Notes under the pieces: model-generated | Database searches by the model: none | Told to the model about the DNA's origin: nothing | The model's input: the letters and a program-made list of their open reading frames with translations, nothing else | Position numbers and translations under genes: made by a program | Source of the DNA: Brachyspira pilosicoli | GTDB taxonomy: Bacteria; Spirochaetota; Brachyspiria; Brachyspirales; Brachyspiraceae | Direction of reading: 5' to 3' | Assembly (NCBI RefSeq): GCF_008016535.1 | Contig: NZ_SAXY01000007.1 | Span: 1-61,892, forward strand | Length of the DNA stretch: 61,892 bases | Shown: positions 29,501 to 37,068 of the stretch, in pieces | How the letters are laid out: each line of letters begins with the position of its first letter | Position numbering within the stretch: the first letter of the stretch is position 1

Positions 29501-32500
29501 TCTATTATCTCATCTCTATCTAAAATGCTCTTCTTAACTAAATCTAAAGCTTCCTCAAAATCTACACTCAACTCTTTATATTGACTGCGTACTGAAGATA
29601 TATCATTATCTAAACTTGCTTTTATATTAGTTATCTCTTCTTCTAATTTAGAGTTAATACTATTTATACGTGAATCTAATTCTTCAACATAATCTTTATT
29701 AAACAACTTGCCAAAATCTTCTTCTAACCTGCTTAACTTCTCTACATTTGCAAGAAGCTTATCATTAATATCATTCTCTAATGATGTTATTTTTTCTTCT
29801 GCTAAACTATTTACTTTAGATAATGATTCTTCTATACGAGTATTAAGATTTTCAAAAGAAGTATTTAATATATTGTCTAATTCTTTTTTGCTCTCTTCTA
29901 ATACATTTAACTTCTCTTCTAATCTGCTGTCTAAATTATTTGAATATTCTTCTAAATATTCATTAATATAATTTTTCTCATCATTTAAAAGCTGTAACTG
30001 AGATTCTTCTTTAATATTTTCAATCTCTTTTTTTACATTATCAAGATGCTCATCTAAAGAAGAAATAGCAGTATTATAAGTATTATCAAGCATTATAGAA
30101 TATTCTTCATAATCTGCCCTTATACTATCTGATAAAGATTTTAAATCAGATATAATGGCCTCTTTTTCATTGCTTCTGTAATGTTCTATATTTTTTATCT
30201 CTTCACTATATTTATTAGAAGCATCATTTATCATTTTATAAATATTTTCTAAACTGCTTCCTATATCATTGTTAATTTTTTTGTCTATATTAGATAATTT
30301 ATTATCAACATCTAATATCTTTTCATCTATACGAGAATAAATTTCTCCCTCTTTAGCCTCTAATTTTTTTAGTATATCAGAAAGCAACTCTTCTTTTTTG
30401 CTGTCTGTGTCTTTTATATAAGATTCAATACTATTTTTAGCATCATTTAATTGAGATAAAAGCTCATTAATATTTTCATTTTTCCAATCTTCTATACCGC
30501 TAGAAATCTCATCTATCTGTGTTTTTAACTCATTAATATAAACATCGAATTTCTCATCAGAATATGCTCTAAGATTGTTAATTTCTTCTTTTAGCTCATT
30601 AGAATACATACTTCTAAGTCTAGTAGGATCAGACCAAGAATCTTCAAAATATTCAATGCGTTTCTCTATTCTATTTTTAAACTCATCATTTCCAGCTGAT
30701 AATTCTTTTAATATATTTTCCATTCTGTTTTCTATATTATCAGTCTTATCAATAGAACTAGAAATACTGCCCTTTACATCATACAATTCTTTATTAAGAG
30801 TCTCTAAATCTTCTAATAAAGAACTAGAATCATTAGATATTTTCTCTTCTAAATTGTCTTTAAAATCTATTAATTTTTTAGATAAAGAACTAACATCATC
30901 TTTTATAGTAGAGTCTATTCCTTCCATTCTATCTTTCAAAGAGTTAAAATCTTTTTCTAAGTTTTTAACTTTTTCTATATCAGATTTCAAATCATCTAAA
31001 GAACTCTCTAATTGTAACTTATCCTCAACTAATGCCTCAACTCTATTATCAGATTTAACATCTTCTAAATCTTTTTCTATCAATTCTATTTTTTCTATTA
31101 AACGATTTCTCTCTTCAGATAAAACATCTTTAATATAATTTAAGTCACTTTCATTATCAGATATTCTCATAAGAAGATTTTTTGAAAACTCATCAAATAT
31201 ATTTTCTATTCTTTCTCTCTCTTCTTCTAATAAAGCAGGTATTTCTACTTCATTGCTCTTTAATATTTGAGATTTAAAAATTTCAAACTCTTCTTTCATA
31301 TCATCTAATTGAACATTCAAAGCTTCTCTTTCAGACTCTTGTATATCATTTAATTCTTCTCTAGACATAATAGAAGATTTTATTTCATCTATAGTTCTAT
31401 CGAATTCAGTATTTTTAAATGATACATCAGATTTTAACTCTTCTAATTCATTATAAATATCATCTTTAAGAGTATCTACTAAATTAGAAATATCATTAAC
31501 ACGTTCAAGTTTTTCGTTATATTGATTAAACATAGATAACATATTTTCATTATTAGAAATCATATTATCTATCTCTTCTTTTAATTTATTATCAAGACTC
31601 TCTCTATAACCATTAAAACCATCTCTCAATAATTCTAATGCCTTAGAAAGTTCTAATGTTTGATTACTTACAGCAGAATCAGTATATTCTTTAGCCTTAT
31701 CTAATAATTGAGTAACGCCATTATAAAGAGTATTGAAAGAATCATTTAAAGTAGTGCTTATATTATTAACCTTTTCATCTATCTCTAAAGATTTATCCTT
31801 CAAATAATTATCTATATAATTAGCCTCATTTTCCAAATGTACTTTTTCAGAATCTTCTCTGTGTTTTTCTATATCATTTTTTAATTCACTAACATAATCA
31901 TCAAGAGAAGATTTTTTATTATTGTATATCTCTTCTAATATCTTAGTGTATTTTTTATAATCTTTTCTTATGCTAGCACCGATATTTTCAATATCAGCAA
32001 TTATATTTTCATTTTCTTCTAATCTTAAGCTTTCTATCTCTTTTATTTCATCATTATATTTTTCTATAGCAGCCTCTATTATTTCATTAAGCTCCTCTAA
32101 TTTACCTAAAGACTCCTCCTCTATTTTATTAAACACTTCATCACATTTAGCATTCAAAAACTCTTTCTTATCTTCAATATAAGATGAAACATCTTGCATC
32201 TCAGCATTAACTGCTTTTTTCAAGCTATCTATATTGTCTTTAAGTTCATTAACATAAGAATCAGCTGTTTCCAATCTATCATCTATAGTGTTTTTTAATG
32301 CATCTATATAATAGTTAGAATCTTTCTCTTTAGAATCTATATTAGATTTTAATTCATCAACATATTTGTTAATATTCTCTTTCTTTATTTCAATATCTTC
32401 TATTATGCTATTTACAGAAGAAACAACCTCATTAGATTTTGCATCAACATTCTCTTTTACACTATTAACATAATCTGTTATATCTTTAGTTTTATTTTCT

Positions 32501-35157
32501 ATGCTGTCTTCCATATTTTTAGAAGCAAATGCAAGCTCTTCCAACTTAGAAGATAAAGTATCCATTTTTATTCTATATTCATCGCTAATAATATCAGAAT
32601 GTTCTTTTAATTGTTCGTATTCATTTCTCAAATTATTATAATAATTTTCTAAAGAACCTTTATATTCCTTAGTCATAGAATCTAAATCTGATTTACTTTC
32701 ACTAAACAAATCATCTATTTTATCATTTAATGATTTATACTTATCTTCAATATTTGATAACAAATTACTTTCTTTTTCATTTGCAACATCATATACTCTA
32801 TTTATAGTATTTTCAAAATCTTCTCTTCCATTTTCAACTCTATTTAAAATATCTTCTATATCATCTCTAACTTTATTTATACCTTCTCTTTTTTCGTTTA
32901 GGAGAGTATCAAATGAATTAGTTGCCTCAAGTAATTCAGTATTTAGCATATTAACTATTTTGTTTTTATTATCTTCAGCAAACTCTTTATTTTCATTTAA
33001 TGAATAATCTATTTTCTCTTTAAACTCTTTTAAAGAATCTTCCATATTTGAAATTATATCATTATGTCTTTTGTCGCTTTCTTCTACCTGATGAGCAAGA
33101 CTGCTTATGCTATCACTTATAGATTTTATACTAGTCTCTTCATAATTATCTATAACTTCTTTTAATTGACTTTTCAAACTATCTAAATAAGAGTTGCCGT
33201 ATTCATATAGATTATTTCTAATCTCTTCCATGTTAGATTCTGCATTTTTTATACCAGTGTCCAATTTTTCATTAGCACTATCAACTAAATCTTTTATCTC
33301 TGAAGAAGTTTTATCTAAAAGCTCTATACGTTTTTCTATATTTTCTTTTAAATTAGTTTCTGTATTTTCTAATAAGTCTTGTATCTTACTACTATCATTA
33401 TCATATTGTTCTTTTAATACAGATAATTTATCAGTGACATCATTCAAATCTGTATATGTATTTTTTATATAATTATCTACACCCTGTTCAAAATCAGCTT
33501 TTATATTATTGAAATTATCCTCAAGCTCTTGTATCTTTTTATTAGCCTGTTCTTCTAAATCTTTATATAAATATTCTTTTTCTAAACTTAAAGCATCTAA
33601 TATCTCTTCTTGTTTATTGTTTAATATAGAAGATATTTCAGAAGTTTGATAATGTATTTCATTCATTTTATCTTTTAAAAGATTAGTTTCTGTTTCAACA
33701 TCTGCTCTAAGTTCATTAATTTCAGCTATAAGAGAACTTCTAGCATTGTCTATAGAATACTCCATATCATCTTGAGTTCTAGCTAATATATCATTTTTAA
33801 GTTTGTCTATATCATTAACTATCTCATCAAATTTACTCTCTGCTCTAAGCATAGTTTCTTCGCTCATACCATCTATAGATACTATTAAATCAGAAAGCTC
33901 TTTAGTTTTATTTCTATAAAGAGTGATAATACCGTCATTTTCATTTTCAAGTATATCTCTTATATTATTAGAAAATGCTTCCACTTCTGTTATCAAACGA
34001 TTGCTAATATCATTTTTAAGAGTAGTAAACTCTGTTTCTAATTGAACAGTTTTATCTTCATAATCTTTAGTTATTAAATCTGCTTTATCTTTAATATCAT
34101 CTATAGTCTTCTCTAAAGAATGAGCCTTATCTTCAACAGACACTAAGAACTCTTCTTTTTCATTTCCTATTTTCTCTAATTCTTCTTTTAATGTGTTGTA
34201 TAAGAACTCTTTAGTCTTCTCCATTTCACCCTTAAACTCTTCAACGCTAGACTCTGTTATAGAATTAAGTCTATCTTGTATAGTATCTCTCAAGTTTATA
34301 AGCTCAACTTCAAGTCCTTCTTTGGACTGGCTCAAACTAGCATAACGTTCTTCTATATCTTTTGATTTAGCATTAATCTCTTCAGCAAATAGAGAATATT
34401 TATTTACAAGTTCATCTCTTCCCTTTTCAAATAATTCTGCCAACTGTTCTATGTTGTTGCGTGCAGTTCTTTCAGCAAGCTGAGTAAGCTGATTTGTAAA
34501 GAGTTCTTCTTTTTTTGCAACATGAAGCTTAAACTCTTCTGTTAATGCTGATATCTTATCTTTTTCCTGCTCAGCCATATCTGTATAATGAGCATCACGA
34601 GCGAGTAAGTTTGTAGTAAGAGCATCAAATCTCTTATATAATTCAGACTCAAAATCATTTAATTTAGCATTATAAGAAGCAATTAAATTATCCTGTATAG
34701 AAGAAACATTTTTTTCTAATTCTATCATCTTTGTTTTAACATCAGATATTCTTTTATATGTTTTTTCTATAGTGTTGCGTTCTTTTAATACAGTATCAAC
34801 TTTGTTAAGTATATCTAAATAAGCCTCTTCAAGCGAGTCTACTTGTTCCTGATATTGTGATACTGCCGCCTTATAATCTTTATATGACTCTATTTTATTA
34901 TTAAGTTTAGCTAAATCTTCTTCCATAGACTTACTTATAAAACCAGCTTTTTTTACAGCAATCTCCAAATCTATGGCATTATCCCTAACTTCTGATATTT
35001 TCTCTTCTATAATACCTTCTAATGCTGCTTTTTCTTCAGCAAAGATATCATCAAAATTTGAGTTGTTATTGTTTTTTTTTCTATCGATAATTTTAGAAAT
35101 ACCGACAACTATAATAGGAATAATTAGCATTAACGCGAAATTCAATATAGGGAACAT
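20536..35157 (-). CDS. Giant membrane-anchored coiled-coil protein (4873 aa)
   Basis: One uninterrupted frame of 14.6 kb. The start is supported by GGAG 6 bases before the ATG. Residues 4-22 (ILNFALMLIIPIIVVGISK) are a single membrane segment followed by positive residues (DRKKN), so the body should face the cytoplasm. Residues about 40-4800 are almost wholly charged heptad sequence (Glu, Lys, Asp, Ser, Asn, Leu, Ile) with very few Pro, Trp or Cys. Five related blocks with a RIEYFED-W-SD pattern occur near residues 1505, 2199, 2842, 3202 and 3887. The C-terminal 50 residues form a separate small domain (INMYKQGWKYDEIVKNTSYD) like a helix-turn-helix. There is no ATPase Walker motif, so it is not an SMC/Rad50 protein. 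I recall that very long spirochaete coiled-coil proteins are annotated as a SpiroCoCo family, which this may join (not checked). A structural, scaffold or tether role is inferred; a continuous helix would be about 0.7 micrometre long. Confidence 0.85.
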   Translation of the reverse strand: MFPILNFALMLIIPIIVVGISKIIDRKKNNNNSNFDDIFAEEKAALEGIIEEKISEVRDNAIDLEIAVKKAGFISKSMEEDLAKLNNKIESYKDYKAAVSQYQEQVDSLEEAYLDILNKVDTVLKERNTIEKTYKRISDVKTKMIELEKNVSSIQDNLIASYNAKLNDFESELYKRFDALTTNLLARDAHYTDMAEQEKDKISALTEEFKLHVAKKEELFTNQLTQLAERTARNNIEQLAELFEKGRDELVNKYSLFAEEINAKSKDIEERYASLSQSKEGLEVELINLRDTIQDRLNSITESSVEEFKGEMEKTKEFLYNTLKEELEKIGNEKEEFLVSVEDKAHSLEKTIDDIKDKADLITKDYEDKTVQLETEFTTLKNDISNRLITEVEAFSNNIRDILENENDGIITLYRNKTKELSDLIVSIDGMSEETMLRAESKFDEIVNDIDKLKNDILARTQDDMEYSIDNARSSLIAEINELRADVETETNLLKDKMNEIHYQTSEISSILNNKQEEILDALSLEKEYLYKDLEEQANKKIQELEDNFNNIKADFEQGVDNYIKNTYTDLNDVTDKLSVLKEQYDNDSSKIQDLLENTETNLKENIEKRIELLDKTSSEIKDLVDSANEKLDTGIKNAESNMEEIRNNLYEYGNSYLDSLKSQLKEVIDNYEETSIKSISDSISSLAHQVEESDKRHNDIISNMEDSLKEFKEKIDYSLNENKEFAEDNKNKIVNMLNTELLEATNSFDTLLNEKREGINKVRDDIEDILNRVENGREDFENTINRVYDVANEKESNLLSNIEDKYKSLNDKIDDLFSESKSDLDSMTKEYKGSLENYYNNLRNEYEQLKEHSDIISDEYRIKMDTLSSKLEELAFASKNMEDSIENKTKDITDYVNSVKENVDAKSNEVVSSVNSIIEDIEIKKENINKYVDELKSNIDSKEKDSNYYIDALKNTIDDRLETADSYVNELKDNIDSLKKAVNAEMQDVSSYIEDKKEFLNAKCDEVFNKIEEESLGKLEELNEIIEAAIEKYNDEIKEIESLRLEENENIIADIENIGASIRKDYKKYTKILEEIYNNKKSSLDDYVSELKNDIEKHREDSEKVHLENEANYIDNYLKDKSLEIDEKVNNISTTLNDSFNTLYNGVTQLLDKAKEYTDSAVSNQTLELSKALELLRDGFNGYRESLDNKLKEEIDNMISNNENMLSMFNQYNEKLERVNDISNLVDTLKDDIYNELEELKSDVSFKNTEFDRTIDEIKSSIMSREELNDIQESEREALNVQLDDMKEEFEIFKSQILKSNEVEIPALLEEERERIENIFDEFSKNLLMRISDNESDLNYIKDVLSEERNRLIEKIELIEKDLEDVKSDNRVEALVEDKLQLESSLDDLKSDIEKVKNLEKDFNSLKDRMEGIDSTIKDDVSSLSKKLIDFKDNLEEKISNDSSSLLEDLETLNKELYDVKGSISSSIDKTDNIENRMENILKELSAGNDEFKNRIEKRIEYFEDSWSDPTRLRSMYSNELKEEINNLRAYSDEKFDVYINELKTQIDEISSGIEDWKNENINELLSQLNDAKNSIESYIKDTDSKKEELLSDILKKLEAKEGEIYSRIDEKILDVDNKLSNIDKKINNDIGSSLENIYKMINDASNKYSEEIKNIEHYRSNEKEAIISDLKSLSDSIRADYEEYSIMLDNTYNTAISSLDEHLDNVKKEIENIKEESQLQLLNDEKNYINEYLEEYSNNLDSRLEEKLNVLEESKKELDNILNTSFENLNTRIEESLSKVNSLAEEKITSLENDINDKLLANVEKLSRLEEDFGKLFNKDYVEELDSRINSINSKLEEEITNIKASLDNDISSVRSQYKELSVDFEEALDLVKKSILDRDEIIDLQSQEKEELISKLESLRDDYLSLKEDISSVNDNNDLVNNDGSDLYSLFEEEREKLERGFEEFSRDLLTRLNDTDSDINYVKDMLSSDKNLLLEELDALRSDIDNINNDDRLNELLDYKLSLEDSFNGIREELSKFDELEGSLNELRDNVSELDSSLKSSINSSIDELKKEYNNVHLEMDKLNSRVEELSLNNENISANLDTISSNFEVLNNNFESVNGNVNDFDNRLSSFKEDVDKAINKSLELENSISNYRKDLEDKLIGIENNISSLNNDSSVKDLFNEELSKLNNLFDNLEKDNKEFRERLERRVEYFEDTWSDSTRIRSLYSADLREELDNIRYERELEFENYLEELKSKVDNLSLSVDNYKEDDINRLLSELEQAKNSIENYIKDTDSKKEEILSSIMKELELKEKSIYDKLEESKSTIENYIKDTDAKKEELLSYMMKEIESKEEAIYSKLEDRVKDIESKLSVFDDKITNDVSKDLENFYNSLNEAVNNYKAEINTLQVNSAELSEDTLNKISEEVKNSYENYVKDLEEVYNNSVSLLEEYSNNLKDDLYSLREENTEADKNYINEYLEEYSNNLKDELNTLREDNRESDKNYVNEYLEEYSNSLREEIERIREENADKNYIDEYLQEYLNNIDSKIEDKFSVLNKAKEELESIIKNSFDELNSNLNDTISKINENTLNQNERISIVESKLNDYAEQISKVDEKEKLLYEYLDSKISELKTEYESIGKSYEDKFSNIESSVLSDEHVVALREEFANFKDSILEAKKSYIPSIFEELKNQFEESFDMFTKEIIDRVSDSESMISNIKNTMDDEKNSILDSIDNFKFELEALKNNDVLDELEQERIKLQDTFNSLKEDFDKLDELENEVYLLKNNLEGVDGNLRVDIDRLFEEVSEFKYSLEYKIDTLEDNGVSKEYFDEEKEKLYSLYDELNSNNDEFRENINNRVAYFEDNLSDSSKILKLYEDAITPEVNNLKNEIMSSLKEQIDEVENGISIWKDDSLYNLLEQLKEAKNNIESFIDSTNDKKDSIVDDIVKAVREKIADRENELNESLESRISSINNKVNNLENKLTSDINRFNNMITDAIDKYEDELKNIESYRLEESSSIMKDINDIGKSIISNYESYAKLLNTAYENNSKSLEELCNSLKLEIEKSKMDANRGYIDVYLSDYSSKIDSKLKEQMDSIEKSKESLDNIITDSLNDLNENINNAISKAIESSEGKINEFINSKELELVNKISSYENNKISKDELSEELKKIEESFELFKSNNNDIFNTLEEYKSKISSIVNSLSDIEDNNLNFTSRLEKRIEFFEDSWGDGDKIRELYSDFITEKADSFKSDLEIKFRDSFEEFNLKIDNVEKSFNENINSIIENLDKENLTSNEKIESISNTINNLKSDIEKKIVSIEEDNDKSKSLINDKLSTFENKMEAFEDRIKDVEDSQHYLNNDITQYVNRLDKVLNDYEEAIDTKINNLKDSLSNDTGHIEHNLISSLELSNELAKDKKELLDSIYELKKDVYETIERKDAQMNEEFSKFKTEVIESIPSMEDISDLFVSEKNNIVNEFEDFKNDILTSNNKNFADMFEEEKNKLIEELDNFKSAIRVEYMSNSDKIEAFRNEYLKNFNDIIDKEKANLYYALNDIRKEFESLKDNSVSLDKFEELMSEYKGSIDDSIDDTKEKLSSNIADKDYVSKLFDEEIANINKTIDEFRKDLEENYSPTDVIAEILSKEQVNFENKLSGLKESILKDIPTLEDISNIFVEEKMSLREEFASFRDDIESKLQEENHFQDIAEEQKADMRNNFAMLQEEIVGNINSYRDNIANDISNFRDEFANKLSFIEELANSLLQERERIALEVEDIRLKYETGTLYSDDAINSMESDRNRLINEFINFRKSILELIREQDEAMKVLNNEKISIIDNIDELNKKVSLDLISKDDAISLIDEQKKEILDVLENFKGDSIEADFKYMTEELRDDIIKVFEESNEAFRKRIEARIEHFEDAYSEPEKIKEFYRDAIEVEVDNIKESASHILLDITDNVEKVKKHINDIENDKVKSIMEKIDNAQNEIDAIVDTIKVNLKEQENEIRLLSQSQKLISQDIENVRREREALIEMVKTSDVNINNKIDSLTSAVIEASDNASQRIAEKELEFNRKIKEVEEYISSMEEKIINENNEHLDKSKEAVNNLLASFNESILKETNDLTPHIMKIVNEFVNNEMKKFERFNDVKQAIDEVELTISDKIDETFKLMNSKLDDTAKELRDNMSSYQDELLSELRSAVNYESERSIEEVKTMHEEEVTKLKDMYLETEKYYSDRQERSKEDIVALFENTYKEWQDKINSLYSELESTKESMHSSVDNLLGDLEKAINAKEEFNKSLEDNKDLLKDVEEKMNNLQNEFSPSIEKLQAIVEEKALELQNKIELYSKDIEEEGNKFKFRLEELSSNAKTSLDSKVSEFDSIIENVTNRINELLEDKNTQFDELRTQYEDISISLLELRESISDAVNEKIKEANSIIEESVTNIEESANDKYDKYIDRLNSNMEQTLSLLMNDAKEYVQNAKEEMLKVQSSNLDVYDERLSGMKNIISALEEDIAKYASGIDARLEDINLKYEDKTNVILKDLDSRTDNLTEKLNDVVNSIDKMLDDKTYDINSEYETLKIQIEKIGKDIDKYMDTVKMFDKAEEMANFIKDDVAKLDVLVNDTKNTVYDMNKTMSEFEELKNMHDTILDYADSIRKEKESLKDTQEKVNMLVEMSEEVQNKFMQIAESNSMIENTQEGIKVVIDIASQIENKLAIINDKEEQANTILEKVNTADTESDDILQKIDTIKSAMLDIEDTRREFSDKMFALERDIAKIDKNDEKVQKFFSKLEELNVIIEEIQNQRENLKYMKKQYEDYDNNIVKNLERAEYFVRYLETLLDNAEKYVNDAGKSLTKRNKTTSTKINDKKENIIINMYKQGWKYDEIVKNTSYDRDEVERVIKKWKDESARGY
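27580..27880 (-). repeat. Short tandem repeat within the giant coiled-coil gene
   Basis: Three consecutive units of about 33-36 codons are alike, each containing NEYLEEYSN followed by a charged LREE/LRED segment. The next region (28140-28350) holds another two-fold repeat built on ENYIKDTD and KKEE-L. Both indicate recent local duplication on top of the larger internal repeats. Confidence 0.7.
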
Positions 35158-35189
35158 AATTATCTCCAGTAGACAAAAAATATAGTATA

Positions 35190-35227
35190 ATTAACATAAT
35201 AATATATTATGTTAATATATAAGTCAA
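35190..35227 (-). promoter_or_regulatory. Promoter and palindrome of the giant gene
   Basis: On the minus strand TTGACT (35222-35227) and TATTAT (35199-35204) are 17 bases apart. The -10 lies within a palindrome with arms ATTAACATAATA (35190-35201) and TATTATGTTAAT (35205-35216). It begins 33 bases before the start codon. A regulator could bind there, though the sequence is nearly all A/T. Confidence 0.55.
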
Positions 35228-35308
35228 TAGTTTTTTACAATTTTATTATGATAACTTATGCATAATTTAGTGTTTTAATAAAAAATATCCTATAAAATCG
35301 CTTTTTAA

Positions 35309-36064
35309 TCACTTCCATATATTTAAAGAATCATGCATATACTTAGATATATTAGAATTATATAATTTATTAATTAAACTAACATCAAAATCTTTAACTA
35401 ATCCATAATAATATAATGAAGAGTCTTTTAATATTAGTATTTTATTTGCAAAATATAAAGCACTATTTAAATCATGAAGCACCGCAACAATGCATCTATT
35501 CTCATTTTCCAAAACCCAATTTTTTAAATCGTTTATTAAATCTAATTGTATATTCAAATCCAAATGATTAGTAGGTTCATCTAAAATTATAATATCAGGC
35601 TCTTTTGCAAAAATACGAGCCAAAAATACCCTCTGAAGCTCACCTCCAGAAATCTCGGTTATAAGTTTATCTTTTAAATGTAATATTTTTAGTTTTTCTA
35701 AACAATGAATAATAAAGTCTTTATCCTCTTTGCTTGGAATAGATAAAAGCCTATCTTTGAAATTAAGATATCTGCCCATCATCACAGTATCATAAACAGT
35801 ATACCCAAAATATATATTGTATACCTGACTCATCATAGCTATTTTTTTGTATAACTCATTATATTTTTTTTGATTATTTATAAGTATATCACCTTCAAAA
35901 TCAACTAAATTACATAAAGCATTTAATAAACTACTTTTTCCGCACCCATTAGGACCTATTATGCATAAAATATCATTACTATAAACTTCAAAACTAATAT
36001 CTTTTAATATGTTTATATTATTGTAATAAATATAAAGATTTTTCACTTCTATAATTTTTTTCAT
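35309..36064 (-). CDS. ABC importer ATPase (BtuD/FecE-like)
   Basis: A 251-residue ATPase with P-loop GPNGCGKSS (37-45), signature ISGGELQRVFLAR, Walker B DIIILDEPTNHLD and switch His in AVLHDLNSALYFANK. The LHDLNxA pattern is typical of the iron-siderophore/haem/cobalamin importer ATPases. It is the last gene of the row binding protein-permease-ATPase and lies 9 bases after the permease gene. Confidence 0.88.
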   Translation of the reverse strand: MKKIIEVKNLYIYYNNINILKDISFEVYSNDILCIIGPNGCGKSSLLNALCNLVDFEGDILINNQKKYNELYKKIAMMSQVYNIYFGYTVYDTVMMGRYLNFKDRLLSIPSKEDKDFIIHCLEKLKILHLKDKLITEISGGELQRVFLARIFAKEPDIIILDEPTNHLDLNIQLDLINDLKNWVLENENRCIVAVLHDLNSALYFANKILILKDSSLYYYGLVKDFDVSLINKLYNSNISKYMHDSLNIWK

Positions 36065-36073
36065 AAATAAACC

Positions 36074-37063
36074 CTAATTTTTAATAAAAACATACAAAAA
36101 GAAAGGAGCCCCTATAATAGCCGTAACTATACCTATTGGAATATTAGAACCAGAAACAATAACCCTAGAAAATATATCAGCAATATTCAAAATCAAAGCC
36201 CCAATTAAAGCACTCATAGGAATAACTATAATATGCTTAGCACCAAAAAGACGCCTTGCAATATGAGGCGATATTAAATCTATAAAACCAATAACCCCAA
36301 CAAAAGCAACCAAAACACCAGTAACTAAAGAAGATAATAATATAAATAATATCCTAGCCTTTTTGGGATTAACTCCAAGAAGTAAACTCTCCTTATCTCC
36401 AAAAGTCATAATGTCTAAAATATTAGCATTTTTCACCAAAACAACAAAAAATATTATAGTCAATAATATTATAATAAAAATATCAAAATAATTTCTAACA
36501 AATAAATTACCCAACTGCCAAAATATTATCTGATTAGAATACTTAGGAAAAGTATAAGCAAAAAAACTCATAATAGAGCTAAAAAATAATGATATAACAA
36601 CTCCCGCAAGTATTATAGAATTACTACTGATATCTTTATCTATTTTTTTTGAAATAAAAAGTATAAATAATATTGTTATAAATCCAAAAAAAACAGAAGA
36701 AATTATAAAAAAGTAATAATTAAAATATATACCGCTAATTATAATTAAACTCACCCCAAAACCAGCCCCAGAAGATATACCCAAATTATACACAGAAGCT
36801 AAACTATTTTTTAATATAGACTGCATAACAATCCCTGTCATAGATAAAGAAGCACCAATAAATAATGACAAAATAATATGCGGAAGTCTTATATTAAATA
36901 CAATATTTATTTTATTTATATTGTCTACAAAACCAAAATTAAATAATTTATATAATATAATAGACATTACTTCTTTAGGCGAAATAAAAACACTTCCTAT
37001 ACATATTGACGCTATAATAGATAATATAAGTAAAATAAAAATTATTATTATTTTTTTTATCAT
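36074..37063 (-). CDS. FecCD/BtuC-family ABC importer permease
   Basis: A 329-residue permease with about ten membrane segments. RLPHIILSLFIGASLSMTGI, GISSGAGFG, LLLGVNPKKAR and GFIDLISPHIARRLFG are all hallmarks of the FecCD family; the last is the ATPase-coupling region. It starts 5 bases after the binding-protein gene. Substrate class: chelated iron, haem or vitamin B12. Confidence 0.9.
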   Translation of the reverse strand: MIKKIIIIFILLILSIIASICIGSVFISPKEVMSIILYKLFNFGFVDNINKINIVFNIRLPHIILSLFIGASLSMTGIVMQSILKNSLASVYNLGISSGAGFGVSLIIISGIYFNYYFFIISSVFFGFITILFILFISKKIDKDISSNSIILAGVVISLFFSSIMSFFAYTFPKYSNQIIFWQLGNLFVRNYFDIFIIILLTIIFFVVLVKNANILDIMTFGDKESLLLGVNPKKARILFILLSSLVTGVLVAFVGVIGFIDLISPHIARRLFGAKHIIVIPMSALIGALILNIADIFSRVIVSGSNIPIGIVTAIIGAPFFLYVFIKN

Positions 37064-37068
37064 AATAT

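Noticed and set aside
20536-35157. Many plus-strand reading frames of 65-190 codons inside the giant gene
   Set aside because: They are antisense frames rich in Ser/Leu/Phe that mirror the Glu/Lys/Asp codons of the coding strand, lack ribosome sites and disappear at the repeats' borders.
20536-35157. SMC/Rad50-type ATPase
   Set aside because: No Walker A or B motif or ABC signature at either end; a membrane segment is at the N-terminus instead.
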